Assembly: GCA_015057055.1 (NCBI GenBank)
Contig: SVFE01000002.1
Coordinates: 18,464-82,463 of the forward strand
Reading direction: 5' to 3'
Length of the DNA stretch: 64,000 bases
Source of the DNA: Lachnospiraceae bacterium
Lineage (GTDB): Bacteria > Bacillota > Clostridia > Lachnospirales > Lachnospiraceae
The position numbers were made by a program, and so were the translations under genes. Under the pieces are notes generated by a model. The model worked only from the letters and a program-made list of their open reading frames with translations. It made no database searches and was not told where the DNA came from. This document shows, one piece after another, positions 1 to 12,700 of this stretch; the first letter of the stretch is position 1, and each line of letters starts with the position of its first letter.

Positions 1-204
1 TGGGAACAATGCGCAGCAGAATACATTTCCCGGTTGGATGCTGTTTACGATTTTTACATCAATGATGAAGAAGGTTTTGCGGATACGTTTCATCAAAGCG
101 GAATGGCATCGATTATAGTTAATCACAGAAGAATACCATTGTCGTTAACAGAAGAAAAACTTTCACATACCGATGTAATCAATCTGTTAAGGGAGGGTAT
201 GTGA
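1..204 (+). CDS. C-terminal part of a hypothetical protein (5' end outside window)
   Basis: Open frame from base 1 (WEQCAAEYISRLDAVYDFYINDEEG...INLLREGM*) to TGA at 202-204. Confidence 0.6.
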   Translation, partial: WEQCAAEYISRLDAVYDFYINDEEGFADTFHQSGMASIIVNHRRIPLSLTEEKLSHTDVINLLREGM

Positions 205-205
205 G

Positions 206-931
206 ATGAAAACAATGATTTTGAAAAGAATAGGAATATTTTTGGCTATAGTTGCAGTATTTGGTTTGCTTTTGTTTGGCATGGTTTGTTGGCAGGTACA
301 GAAGCTGGAAGAAAGCTTTTTCGGAGAGCGGTACGAATGGAAGGAGATGTATTTCGCGGAGGGAAAACTTCACTACATATACGGGGATGAAACGTTTTCC
401 TTTGAAATGATTACTTGGCTGGAATTCTATACGCAGGACGGATTTTTGGTAGGACTGCCGCTGACATGGAATCAGTGCTTTGACTGCACCTATCCGGATT
501 GTGTCGCAGTTTCTGAGGAAAGTGAAATTATGAACTTAAACGAAGCATATGAAGGAAAACTTCTAGTGGAAGAAACCGGAGAAAACGGAAGTTATCAAAT
601 TGTATTTTTAGAGGATGTTTCGACCGAAGAAAGTATCTGCTATGCAACGGAATATATTTACAAGCGGGAGCAGATATATCAGTTTCTGATTCAGGAAGAA
701 GGATTGCTTGCATGGCAGGATGAACTGGGAAGAGAGGTTTGGGAATGCCGCGTTGAAGTAAATGATGTAGCGGAATGGAATCGGGAAAATGCTTTGACCG
801 GAAATGTCACTCCATCTTCTTACCTAACGCATTCCGTGCTGGAAGAAGAACGTTTTACGATGCAGGAAATCTATGATGTCTTGTATTTTCAATTTAATCC
901 TTCGGGAGAGTATTGTCCGCCGGAAGAGTGA
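206..931 (+). CDS. Hypothetical membrane-anchored/secreted protein
   Basis: 241-aa ORF with N-terminal hydrophobic segment (RIGIFLAIVAVFGLLLFGMVCW); immediately follows upstream stop. Confidence 0.7.
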   Translation: MKTMILKRIGIFLAIVAVFGLLLFGMVCWQVQKLEESFFGERYEWKEMYFAEGKLHYIYGDETFSFEMITWLEFYTQDGFLVGLPLTWNQCFDCTYPDCVAVSEESEIMNLNEAYEGKLLVEETGENGSYQIVFLEDVSTEESICYATEYIYKREQIYQFLIQEEGLLAWQDELGREVWECRVEVNDVAEWNRENALTGNVTPSSYLTHSVLEEERFTMQEIYDVLYFQFNPSGEYCPPEE

Positions 932-950
932 TGAAGAATAAGAGTAAAGA

Positions 951-1652
951 ATGGTGTGGGGATCTATGAAAAGGAAAAAAATAATTTGTAGTTTAGTTGT
1001 TGCGGGATTGATAATATGCTTTTTGACTAAGTTATGGTTTTTCAATAAACGATTGGATTTTGAAGATATCTGTAATTTGTATAAATATCACGAATTAGTT
1101 ACGAGATATGAAGAACTGGATTTATCTTTTTGGGATGATGGCCCTTATCCGTATCTTTTTTCAGTAATTAAAAATGACGATGGCGATGTTGAGGAGTTAC
1201 AGATAGAAATAAGAAATATAAACTATATCGATCACAGACAAATTTGTGAGATAGTAAATGTGACAGAAGAATATATGGTGCAACAAGATGGTTTTCCTTA
1301 TAAAGTAACGATTGACATAGAGGATAATGGTTCTTTGCCGGGATATGCGGAAGCCTACAATTACAATATGAATACGGGTGAATTGTTATCAGAAGGTACT
1401 GACTGGGTATTAACTAGATTTATGTATATCAATGTAAGTAGTTTTGAGGAATTATGTGAAAGATATTCTATGTTTGTTGGGTTTGATTTGTTTTGTGTGA
1501 ATGATGCTTCGGATTATGAAATACTTGCAGATTGGGAAGGGTTGATAATGCTTCATGCGTATTCTAATAACACACCGGAGGAAATTGAACTTTACAACGA
1601 AGCACTTCGGGAAATGTTTCCGGATGGTTCGGTGTATATTCAAACAAGATAA
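951..1652 (+). CDS. Hypothetical membrane-anchored/secreted protein
   Basis: 233-aa ORF, N-terminal hydrophobic segment; co-directional with previous ORF. Confidence 0.65.
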   Translation: MVWGSMKRKKIICSLVVAGLIICFLTKLWFFNKRLDFEDICNLYKYHELVTRYEELDLSFWDDGPYPYLFSVIKNDDGDVEELQIEIRNINYIDHRQICEIVNVTEEYMVQQDGFPYKVTIDIEDNGSLPGYAEAYNYNMNTGELLSEGTDWVLTRFMYINVSSFEELCERYSMFVGFDLFCVNDASDYEILADWEGLIMLHAYSNNTPEEIELYNEALREMFPDGSVYIQTR

Positions 1653-1660
1653 TGGTTGAC

Positions 1661-1682
1661 CGGAGGCGCAGCTGCGCCTCCG
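1661..1682. terminator. Perfect 22-bp palindrome between convergent genes, possible bidirectional terminator
   Basis: cggaggcgcagctgcgcctccg; no clear T-tract. Confidence 0.4.
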
Positions 1683-1696
1683 ATACAGAAATTATG

Positions 1697-2437
1697 TTAG
1701 TACTTATTCGCTGAATAGTCCCTCAAGGCTAGACGAAGTTGTTTCTCTTTGGAACGGGCGATGCTTAGGCGAGTTCCGTCCATTAATTGCAATTCTCTTG
1801 TGTTATTTCTCTTTATGTAACGTAAATTGACGATATAACTGTTATGGGCGTATACAAAATGATAGTCCTTTAATCTTTCATATAATACCGCGAGGTTATC
1901 TTCACAATATATCGTGGATTCAAATGCATACTGTTGTGAACTCGGAGCTATGAAAATTCGGGTTTTTGTACGATGATTGGCGATGTGTGTTATCTCGGAA
2001 GGAGCCACGCGGATAGAATTATTATGCCAATGCGCGAATATGTAGGGTTCGCTTTTTCGTTGTCTCATTTCGTTCATGATAACTTTGAATTCACTGATAA
2101 TTATGTCGTCGCTAAATCTTTTAATCAAAAAACGAAATGGCGTCGTTTTAAAAGATTCCGTGGTAGGGAAAGCGATGCCGGAGCAGAATACCAACAGTGA
2201 ATTAGGGAAATATTGCCGGAATTTTTCGGCAATTTCGTCGCCGTGCATTGTCGGGAAAATAATGTCTAAAATCAGTAGATCTACTGTAGAAATATATGGA
2301 ATTGCATTCAAAAGCTCTTCGCCGGTGTTGTATTCCAGGAAAGTGATTTCCTCTTTGTTTTCGGTCAACTCAATTAAAATCTGTTTTGTTTTTTCAATAT
2401 AGTAATTATCATCATCACAAATTGCAATGTAGTACAT
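1697..2437 (-). CDS. LytTR-family response regulator (AgrA-like)
   Basis: N-terminal receiver (AICDDD..LLILDIIFP..FCSG..FLIKRF) and C-terminal LytTR-type region (HIANHRTKTRIFIAP..FVYAHNSYIVNLRYIK..LMDGTRLSIARSKEKQL). Confidence 0.9.
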   Translation of the reverse strand: MYYIAICDDDNYYIEKTKQILIELTENKEEITFLEYNTGEELLNAIPYISTVDLLILDIIFPTMHGDEIAEKFRQYFPNSLLVFCSGIAFPTTESFKTTPFRFLIKRFSDDIIISEFKVIMNEMRQRKSEPYIFAHWHNNSIRVAPSEITHIANHRTKTRIFIAPSSQQYAFESTIYCEDNLAVLYERLKDYHFVYAHNSYIVNLRYIKRNNTRELQLMDGTRLSIARSKEKQLRLALRDYSANKY

Positions 2438-2461
2438 GATAATAACCTCCGTAGAATAATG

Positions 2462-2782
2462 CTATTTTGTTTGTAAAAAGGCGTCGATAATAGCGAAAAT
2501 TCTTTTGCGGTCTGCAGCACTTAATTTCCCGATTTCATCAGTATATCTTGTCATTTTCACCTTAAATCCTTGATTAATTACATCTTCCAGTAATTCGTCG
2601 GAGGAAGTATTAAGTACATTGACAATTTTGACAAATGTCTCCAGTCGAGGGGTTTTCACACCTCGTTCAATCATGCCAATATATACGGGAGTCAGACCGG
2701 TCTTTTCTGCAAATTCTTCCTGACTCCATGAATATTCCAATCTTTTTTGACGAATTCGTTTTCCTATTTCCTTTGATTCCAT
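2462..2782 (-). CDS. XRE-family HTH transcriptional regulator
   Basis: IGKRIRQKRLEYSWSQEEFAEKTGLTPVYIGMIERGVKTPRLETFVKIVNVL is a classic HTH_3. Confidence 0.9.
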   Translation of the reverse strand: MESKEIGKRIRQKRLEYSWSQEEFAEKTGLTPVYIGMIERGVKTPRLETFVKIVNVLNTSSDELLEDVINQGFKVKMTRYTDEIGKLSAADRKRIFAIIDAFLQTK

Positions 2783-2927
2783 AAATTGAAAGACTCCCTA
2801 TCTGTTATGATTTACTACTATTAGTATAGGTAAAAAGATGGAATATAAACACAAACCAAAGGTATCGAAGCAATTCTGTTGGTTTATATAAAAACATAAA
2901 AAAATATTAAAAATTAAAAAAAATATG

Positions 2928-2961
2928 CAAAAACCGACACTCATTTTACAAAAACCGACAC
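2928..2961 (+). promoter_or_regulatory. Tandem direct repeat operator 1 (putative LytTR/AgrA-type site) upstream of agrD
   Basis: caaaaaccgacac at 2928-2940 and again at 2949-2961 (21 bp start to start); -10-like tagaat at 2989-2994. Confidence 0.7.
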
Positions 2962-3025
2962 CCTACTTTTATTTTCTTTTTTATGGGTTAGAATTTAAAT
3001 GAACTAAAAAAAGGAGGTAAAAGTC

Positions 3026-3166
3026 ATGCATAAATTTTTGTTTTCATTACTTGGCGTAGTGAATGCGGTTGCATTAATGGCAGTAACTTTTAGTGCAAAT
3101 TCTGCATGCTGTTGGGTATTCCACCAGCCGGAATTTCCCGCTGAAGCGAACGCATTTAAAAAGTAA
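3026..3166 (+). CDS. agrD: Cyclic lactone autoinducer peptide precursor (AgrD-like), 46 aa
   Basis: MHKFLFSLLGVVNAVALMAVTFSANSACCWVFHQPEFPAEANAFKK; SD aaggaggtaa; hydrophobic N-terminus, Cys core followed by HQPEFP motif; directly precedes agrB. Confidence 0.88.
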   Translation: MHKFLFSLLGVVNAVALMAVTFSANSACCWVFHQPEFPAEANAFKK

Positions 3167-3703
3167 ATGATTACTCGTTTCATTGACAAGATTGTAGAAA
3201 GCCAAGTGAAAAACGGAGTACTGGAACAATCTCAGGTAAATATTTATTCGTATGGATATTATGTGATGATAGAAATGCTGATTAATATCATTACCGGGAT
3301 TGTTCTGGGTGTACTCTTAAATAAGGTCAAAGGTGTATTTTTCTTTTGGTTTCTATTTATTCCGCTCAGGAGTTTTTGCGGTGGCTGGCATGCAAAAAAA
3401 TCACTGAGCTGTTTTCTTATGTCCAATCTTGTTTTACTTTTGGTTTTGTTCTTGGGAGAAATAAAATGGTTGCCCGGATTGGGCCTGGAGCTGATAAACA
3501 TTATTTTGATTCTAATGCTGTCTCCTGTTGATACGAAAGCAAAGCCGTTATCAGAAAAAGAAAAGAAACGTTATTGGAATGTCGTGGCTATATTATTAGG
3601 AATTCACCTTGTATTATGGATGTGGATTGCGTTAAGAAAATACATTTATTACACGCACTTTATTGTTTGCGTGAGTTTATTGTGGCAAAAAATCAGAAAG
3701 TGA
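3167..3703 (+). CDS. agrB: Accessory gene regulator B (AgrB), AIP-processing peptidase
   Basis: 178-aa polytopic protein with IPLRSFCGGWHAKK (RxxCGGxH catalytic motif). Confidence 0.93.
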   Translation: MITRFIDKIVESQVKNGVLEQSQVNIYSYGYYVMIEMLINIITGIVLGVLLNKVKGVFFFWFLFIPLRSFCGGWHAKKSLSCFLMSNLVLLLVLFLGEIKWLPGLGLELINIILILMLSPVDTKAKPLSEKEKKRYWNVVAILLGIHLVLWMWIALRKYIYYTHFIVCVSLLWQKIRK

Positions 3704-3707
3704 GAAA

Positions 3708-6700
3708 ATGCAGATGACAAAAAGAAAAAAAGTTTTTTTGAAAAAAAGAACCTTGCTAAGGTGGGCAAAGAGAAGCCTAAGCGGCATACTTGCGGCAGTG
3801 ACACTGGCGACCTCTTTTGATTACAGTCCTTTGGTGGTGTATGGAGCAGAAGTCATAGACGCTATCGCTTCTGCCGCATATCATGACAATGCATTTGAGT
3901 ACGGACTTTTTGTCGGAAGCGAAAGTCAGGGCGTGGAAATCAATGCAGGGCATTTTTGCCTGGATGGAGATATGCACGGGAATGAGGACTTTGTATATCG
4001 CGGAACCGGCATAAACGTTACCGGCAGGTTAGAGACAGTAGGGGAGATGACCATTTCCGTATCGGACCCGGAGTATGAGGAGCATATCGGAAGCATGAAG
4101 GAAGACTGCGCAGTGCTTCCTATGCCGGATATTACGGAAGAAATCGAAGCGGTTGTGTTAGAGGATTGTCAGCTTTACCATGGCTACGCAGGGTTTTACG
4201 GAGAGGAAATTTTAGTATCTACGCCCATCTATGTGGCAGGTTCTGCGGGAATCGGCTCCGGTGTATTTGAAGGAGACGGCACCTTGTATGCCACAGAAAG
4301 CATTTATTATTCCTGCGGGGAAGTAGGAAATCTTAATGACGGGAAGGTTCTGTTTGTAGCCGAAAACGGAAACATTCAAATCAATGCTTCCAATACCACA
4401 TTAAACGGAATCCTGTATGCACCCAGGGGAAATGTAACGATTACCGGAGAAAATGTGACCATCAACGGACGCATCATTGCAAACAGTTTCCACTTTTACG
4501 GAAGTAACTTAAATATCGTGGTGGGAGAGGATGATTTAAGCCTTTTGACACCGTATTTGGAAGAGGAGGACAAGGCGCCGGTAGCGATGCTTTTTGGCCC
4601 GGAGTATGTGCTGCGGGGAGAAACCGGAGTTGCTTATGTTACGTTAAACGATGCAAGTACTTCGCCGGATGGAGATGCCCTTTTAAAGGAGCTTTGTGTG
4701 TCCTTTGACAGTGACGGTGACGGAAGTTATGAGACGGTGGTGTTCCAAAAAGCGGGAGAGAGTGGAGCGCAGGAATTTACGCTGGGTACACCGGGACAGT
4801 ATAGAGCAAGCATAACCGTTACGGAGGATACCGAGAACGGACTTTCTGACAGTACAGATTTTTATTTTGAAGTGTTAAATCAGGCACCCACGGTAAGCGG
4901 AAGGATTTTACCGGAGCGGAGCCTTAACGTGGTGCGCCTGATCGGGGAAAATGACACGGGAGACGAGACCGTGGAAGGGACCCTTTCCTCTTTGAGAGAA
5001 GATGGTTATGAGGTGTCCTATGTAGAATACGCCCTTAGCGGAAACCGGGTGGTTACCATGGCAGAGCAACAGAGCATTGCCATGAACGAAGATATCAGTA
5101 CAGCAGGAGAAGAGGCTGACGAGGATGGGATGCCCGGGGCATCGGAAGAAACCGGTTCTTCCGGAAATGCAGGCGGCGTAGAAAGCGAACATACCGGCGA
5201 TGCCGGCAACGGCATTGTATTAACCGGCAATACGCTTTATGGGGAAGACCATACCTACGCCCTGTCTTGGGAAATGATGGAAGGAGCCCAAACAGAAGGT
5301 TTCCGGCTTCTTCGAAGACAGGAGGACGGTGCTTATACCAGTATCTCTACCTGGGACGGAGAGAGACAGATTCGGGTGTTAAATGTTTATCCTGAAAACG
5401 GTGTGAGAGATACCTTTACCCAGTGGATGCAAAGTCCCCTTGGAAATACGGGAATTCGGGCAGACCATGGTCTGTTTGATATTACTGCGGTGTATCTTGT
5501 TGACTTTAATGCCAGCCCGGAAGCGTATTTGCAGGATGAAGAGGGAAGATACCTGTATGATGTTATCTTCTTTGGTGCATCCGACAGCAATGCGGGAAGA
5601 GATTTATCGGATGTAGCCGTAGAAGCGGTAGAAGGACACATCGCTGATGGAAGAGGCGTACTCTTTGGCCATGATACGGTGTGTTTGGCAGGCGGAGCCA
5701 TCCATCCGAATTTTGCTTCTTTTTCAGATGAACTTGGGATAATCAGTAGTACAAACAATCGGAATACGAGAAGTAATCAGGTAGAAGTGTTAAGGGAAGG
5801 GACTTTAACCAGTTATCCGTGGGAAATCAGCGGTACGCTTATGATTCCGCAGAGTCATACTCAGGGACAGCTTGCAGGAGGTAGTCTTCCGGGAACGGTG
5901 TGGATGCGCTATCTGATTACGCCTAGTATCACAGACAGTGCAACCGGTGCTACCAATGATGCCTACCTTGTCACTAACAATCAGGCGGCTCTGATTCAGA
6001 CCGGGCATTTAAACGGAAATGCCTCCATTGATGAGCGAAAAATCCTTGCCAACACCATTTGCTATCTGGCGCAAAGAACGGAGGAGCAGGAAGCAAAGGA
6101 TGTGACGGCATACGACGAGGCAGCCCCTGTCGTTACCGGGCTTACCTCTTCTTATACCGACCTTACGTTGACGGGAATGGAAATTTCCATCACCGGGGAG
6201 GATAGGGGAACCACCTATACCTACTACGTGGAAGGAATCCCTGCCCGGGAAGGGGAAGATGCGGAAAACGCCACGGAGGACGGGGTGTATTATTCCAATA
6301 CCGTAAGCTATGAATCCATTAGCGGGATGGCAGGCTTTGTGGTAGAAATCAGTAATTCCATGGCAAGCGGCGATATGGAGGTGACTTACGATGCCGAGGG
6401 CAATATCGAAAATCTGCAGCCGGCGGAGAATGGAAGACTTACCATAGAGGTTCCTTCGGAGTACATGGGACAGGATTGCTATGTCCATGTATTGGCAGTG
6501 GACCATGCAGGAAATGTCAGCGAGGAGCAGGTATTTTCCCCGGATACCACACCGGAGATTTTTGACCCGGAAGAATTTTTACTTTCCGAGGCGGACTATA
6601 TCTTGCTGGACGGCGACCATGCATTTGCCTCGGTCTATGAGCAGGCAAGGTTAGAGAAGGCTATCCTAGAGACCGGTGCCTACGTGATTTTGTTAGACGA

Positions 6701-9700
6701 TGAAAATACAGACCGGGATGGCGCGGTATGGGGCGGCATCTCAATAGACCTCGTGGTTACCGGCGAAGCAGAGCTTTATGCCCGGATGGCAGAGCGGGAA
6801 GAAGAACGGGAAGAGAACTGGCAGGAGCATGCTCTGGTGGGGGATACCGTAAGCTATGAGGTATTTTACGCTGACCCGGAAGCCGACCCTTGCTATGCGG
6901 TGCGATATGGTGCTTTGGTAGCGGGCGAAATGATTTATGGAGATGCGCCGGAGCTGACCCTCACAGAGCCGGGCACCTATTCCTTTGGCGTACAGGTGCA
7001 GGATAATCCGGTGGGCGAATTGGAGGGGCTTAGCGGATACCGCTTATGGTCTGAGGAAGTGATGCTCCTTGAAAATGCATCGGTTTCTTACCGCCCGGTG
7101 GTGTCTTTATCCGTAACCGCGTCCTACGAAGAGACGATTTTTGGATATGAAACTCAGGTTATCCCTGAGGCTTATGTGCCCGGCATGGAGCAGGAAGAAA
7201 ATCAGGGCATTGCAGAGATTTTGTACTCTTATAAAAGGGTAGGGGATGCTACGTGGACGGAAGGGGAGCTTCCGGAAGTACTCTCCTACGGAGACGTTTA
7301 TATAGTAAAAGCAGTGGCGGTAGATACGCGGGGCGTGGAAAGCCTGCCGGCGGTAGCCATCGTGGATACCTTAAGCGGCGAGGCACCCTTGGTAAGCGGT
7401 CACGTGGCACCAATAAAGCAAGTGGAGCTTTTGCTTTTGGAAGGCGAAATCGGGGAGGAGTCTGCCCTTTTTGCCGGCTTGGAAGCGTTGGAGGCAGAGG
7501 GCGTAGCGGTGCTGACAAGAACCCTTTCTTTGGATGAATTTCTTTCCATGGGAAGTGTTTTTGAGAAGGAAGGCTCTGCCCGCTATGTGGTTTACCTTGG
7601 AGATGCCCTTACGGAGATGGATACGGCAAGGGTATTGGAAAGGGGCCTGGAAGAAGGGGCAATGGTAACCCTTACCTATGAAGAGGATGCACTACTTAGC
7701 ACCATCTATGAAGACGCAGAGCGATTGCCGGGAACGATAGAAAACGGCATTCTCTTAGGGCAGGAGGTTTCCTTCCATGGTACCTACGAAGCCTTAGAGG
7801 AAAGCGGTCTGGCAAATGTCCGCTTTATCGTGGATTATCGGGATTTTGTGACGGGAAGAAGTCAGGTTACTACTTTGGAAACAGAGCCGGCATTGGCCCT
7901 TCCCGGCGTTTATGATATTTATCTTCAGGTGGCTCCCATCTATGAAAACGGAAGCCTTGGAAGCTATGGGGAGATGATTCCCATGGCAGAGGACCTTATG
8001 GTCTATGAAAGACCCGAGGCAGAGATGCAGGTTAATCTTACGGGGGATGCCGAGGATTATCAGACCGTTTTGGCGGAAAGTACCTATGAAAGCGAAGCTT
8101 ACGGAAACGGCAATGCCATTAGGGAAGAAACCTATGGTTACATGCTCCTTCCGGCGGCTTCGCTGACAGAAAGTGCGCTGCCGGAAGCGTTGGAACGCGA
8201 TCGGATTTATGTGGCGTATTATCAGGTGACGGATGGAAACGGCGTATCTTCCTACCCGGTAGCAGAGATCGTGGATACCCATGGAGTGCCGGTGCCGGAT
8301 ACCACTGCGCCTGCAGTTTATATCGAAAGTCCCGCAGAGGAAGAAATCCTTGCGGATTACGTAACGGTACTGGGAAGCGTCAGCGATGACGGAGGAGAAG
8401 TCAGCTATACCCTTACTCTCTATAACGACGAGGAAGAGCCGGTATGGCAAAGCAGCGGCAGCGGCACCCATAGCGCAGAGAGTCTTGGAAGCTTTGACAC
8501 AAGAGGCATGGAAAACGGCTTTTATACCTTATCTCTTTTGGCTACCGACGAAGCCGGAAACGAAGGCGTAACAAGTGTATCCGTGGTGATTGCACGGCCG
8601 CTTATAACCCTGACGGGTGCAGCTATTTCTGAGGATACTTTACTTATTTACGGCGAAAAAGATACGGTAAATACCTTGGCAGAAGTAACCTATTCCTATG
8701 AAAGAGAAGGAAGTGGGGAGCGAATCGAAGTAGAGCCTTACGAAGACGGAGAGGCTTTGTTTGGTGTGCCCATCGAGGACTTGGAGGCAGGTACCTACTA
8801 CTTCTATGCCGTTTCCACGGACGAAAAGGGCTTTGGAAGTGAAAGCGCGCTTACCATTACTTTGTACGGAACCGGGGAAGAGACGCCGGAAGCAGAAAGT
8901 GGGGGGGCATTGCAGCTTTGGTTTGAAGATGTGTACTTTACGCAGGGAAGCGTCAGCGGAAACGACATGGAGGATAACAGCGCATCGGAGAATTCGGTAA
9001 GTGGTAACAGTGCCGGTAACGAAACGGTGAGCGGAAATGATGCCGGTGACGAAACGGTAAGTGAAAACGAAGCAGAAGAAGATACGCTCCGTGAAAACGA
9101 GGCTAGTCAAAATACCGTCAGCGGAAACAACGTTAACAATAACAACGTTAGCGGAAATAACGCCAGCGCAGCCGCGAACGAGGAAAACAACATCAGTGGA
9201 GATGAAGGAACAGACGAAGCGGAGGAAGAAACGGCTGACGAAGAAGACAGCGAAGAAGATAGCGACAGCAACATAGAAAACAGCGAGGAAGATACTCCGT
9301 CAGAGGTAGAAGTGGTTTCGTCAGAAACTACAGTGACAAATCCGGAGGAACCCGAAACGGTGAATAAATCCAGAGGGGCAGAAGTAAGCACTGGAAGCAG
9401 CAATGAAGAAGATGCAGCAGATGTGGATAGTACCGGTGATACCGAAGCCTGCGAGGAAGTCCTGTGCATCACCGGCGGATACGTGGCAGAGGAAGCACTT
9501 TCCGAGCAAGTATTTACGTTGCAAAACATGGATACCTTAGAAGAAATCCCGCTTACCATCGAACTGTCCGAGGGAAGCATTACCCTGCTGGCAGAAAAGG
9601 ATGCCTTGGAAAGCGGTACCTACCGGGTGGAAGGACGATTAAGAGACGAAAGAGGACAGGAGGCTTATGCTTCCATGACCTTTACTCTTACGATGGATAG

Positions 9701-12700
9701 CGAGACGGAAATCTCTGCGCCCTCTTACGTCTTGCCTGCCATAGAGGAAGTCCGCCTTCGGGAGGATAACAGCGCCTTAGATATCTTAGGCACAAGGGGC
9801 GAGGGCATCACCCTGTCCTACGTGTGTGAAAATACAGAAACCGGGGAAGAAATCACAGTGGAACTCCCGGAAGAATCGGAAGCAGAAGAAAACCTTCTTG
9901 CTTATATCCCTACGGAAGACTTAGAAAGCGGTACGTATACCCTTTTTGTTACCATGACGGAGGAAGGCGGCGAAGACGTAGCGGTTTATCATCATACCTT
10001 TGCCTATACCAAGGGAAGCAGCGGCAGTCTCTCCTTATCGGAAAATAATGCCGGAGAACAGCCGGATACCCCGTCCGAACCGTCAGACCCTACAGACAGC
10101 GAGGCACCAAGCCTTAGCTTTTCCATTGAAGATGAAGACTTTATTATCACGGAGTATACCCCCATTGTAGGCTCAGTGTCCGATAATAATGCGGTAAGCT
10201 ATGTGATTACGGCGACGCCGGAAGGAAGCGAGGAGGAAATCCTTCTCTATGAAGGGGAGGGCGCAGTGGAAGAGGGCGTCCTTGGAGGCATTGACCCGAC
10301 GCTTTTGGCAAACGGCAGCTACACCATCGCGGTAACGGCTTATGACGAAGCCGGAAACGTCCGGATGGGAAGCGCCACCTGTCAGATTGACTGTCCTTTA
10401 AAGGTCGGAAACATGTTCCTTGGCTTTACGGACCTTGTGACCACCATGCCCTTTGGACAAATCAGTCTGAGCAGATACTATAACTCTAACAATAAAACCC
10501 CCGGTGACTTTGGCTACGGCTGGAGCATGGGGCTTACCGGCATGGAGCTTTATGAAAGCCATGACTTATCGGTGGGCTATACCCAGACCATTACCGGTAA
10601 TGGCCTTAGCACCACCTACGCTTTGCAGGAGACGGTATGCCATGACGTGACGGTGCATTATGGAGACGGAAGCACGGACCGCTTCCGGGTTACCTTAAGC
10701 CCGGAAAGACAGTCCCTTCGTCCCATTGAATACGTGACGGTTGGCTTTACCTGCCTAACCAGCGAGGATGTAACTTTAGCTATCGACGGCAACAATAACG
10801 CCCTTTACATGGACGGCCTGCTTCTCTGGGAAGAGGAAAGCAACCATAACGGCGTAAGCTATGTCCTTACCTTGGAAAACGATACGAAAATATATTTGTC
10901 GGAAGCAAGGGGCGTTACCAAAATCGAAGATGCCAACGGAAATGTGACGGTAGTTACCGAAGACGGATATTTCTTGGAAAGCAGTTTAAGCGGAAACGGC
11001 GCAACCGGTACCGCCATGGGTATCACCTTCCTTCGGGACAGCGAAGGCCGCATTACCAGTGCCACCGACCACTTAGGCCATAGCATGAGCTATGTCTATG
11101 ATACCAACGGAGACCTTGTGGAGGTGATTAACGCTGCCGGAGAATCGGTAAGCTTTGTCTATGACGATGCCCATAACTTACTTAACATCTATGACCCCAT
11201 GGGCAACGCGGTGGCACGGAACGAATACGACGAAAATGGCAGATTACTCTCCGTAACGGATGCAAGCGGCAATACCGTAACCTACGACCATGACGTGGAA
11301 GGCAAGGTAGAAACGGTACGGGATCGAAACGGCAACGTCACCATTTATACCTACGATAACCAGGGAAATATCTTATCCGAAACCGATGCCTACGGAAATA
11401 CGGCATACAACACTTATGACGAATACGGAAATGTACTGACCGAGCAGGATAAGCTGGGAAATCTCACGACATACACATACAATGAGGAAGGAAACTTAAT
11501 CGGAATCCTTACGCCGGACGGTGTGCGGTCTAATACGACGTATGATACTGCCACCAGGGTAGCTACGGTAACTCGAAACGATGTGCTTTTGGCCACCATG
11601 ACAGCGGATGAGAATGGAAATGTGACTTCGGTTACGGAAGAGGGCGGCAATACCCTGTCCTTCTCTTACCTTGCAAACGGTCAGTTATCCGGCATCAGTG
11701 ACAGCTTTGGAGTATGCAACACCTTTACCTATGACGAGCTTGGAAATGTGACAAGGATGGTAAGCGGGGACGGCACTGCCAATGAATTTACTTACGATAC
11801 GGCAGGAAATTTAACCGGCCTATCCATTATCGGAACGGACGGAAGCATCTACCGGGCAGAGTATAGCTATGATGAATTGGGTCGCTTGCTGCAATCTACC
11901 GACGAGGAAGGAAATGTCACCAGATACAGCTACGACGAAAACGGCAACTGCGTAAGTGCCATCGATGCCCTTGGAAGAACCTATGGCTATGCTTACGATT
12001 CCATGGGAAATGTCACAATGGTAACCTACCCGGACGGCACCAGAGAGACCTTTACTTACGACGCAGAAGGCAATCAGCTGACGGCAACGGACCGGACCGG
12101 TCTTACGGTAACGGCGACGTATGATGCTTTGGACCGGATTACAACGCTGACCTACCCGGACGGTACAAGAGAAACTTATACCTATGACGGCAACGGAAAT
12201 GTGCTGACTCATGCCGGCATTACGGGAAGTGTAACCGCCTACGAATACGATGTCAGAAACCGCTTAATTAGCGTAAGCAGTGATAACGGCGGTACCGTAA
12301 CTTATACCTATAACGAAGCAGGGCAGACCGCTTCCTGCAGGGATGCGCTGGGAAATACCTACCATTACGAATACGACCTTCGGGGAAATATGACAAGCGT
12401 CACCTACCCGGATGGAAGCCATGCATCTGCCACTTACGATGAAAGAGGACGGTTAATTTCCGAAACGGATGCTAACGGAAGTACCACGACTTATGCCTAT
12501 GACATCATGAACCGGGTTACCGGCATTACGGATGCGTATGGCACCCAGCACCGTTATACTTACGATACCTTGGGAAATTTAGCTACTGTAACCGACGGAA
12601 ACGGAAATGTTACCACTTACGAATACGATGCCCTTGGAAGAAACACCGCCGTAGTAAACGCGGCAGGAAACCGAAGGGAATATACCTATGATGGTATGGG

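Noticed and set aside
8941-9200. Possible CRISPR-like repeat array
   Set aside because: Repeats are short coding VSGN-type units of variable length without uniform spacers; no cas genes and no CRISPR seen elsewhere in the window
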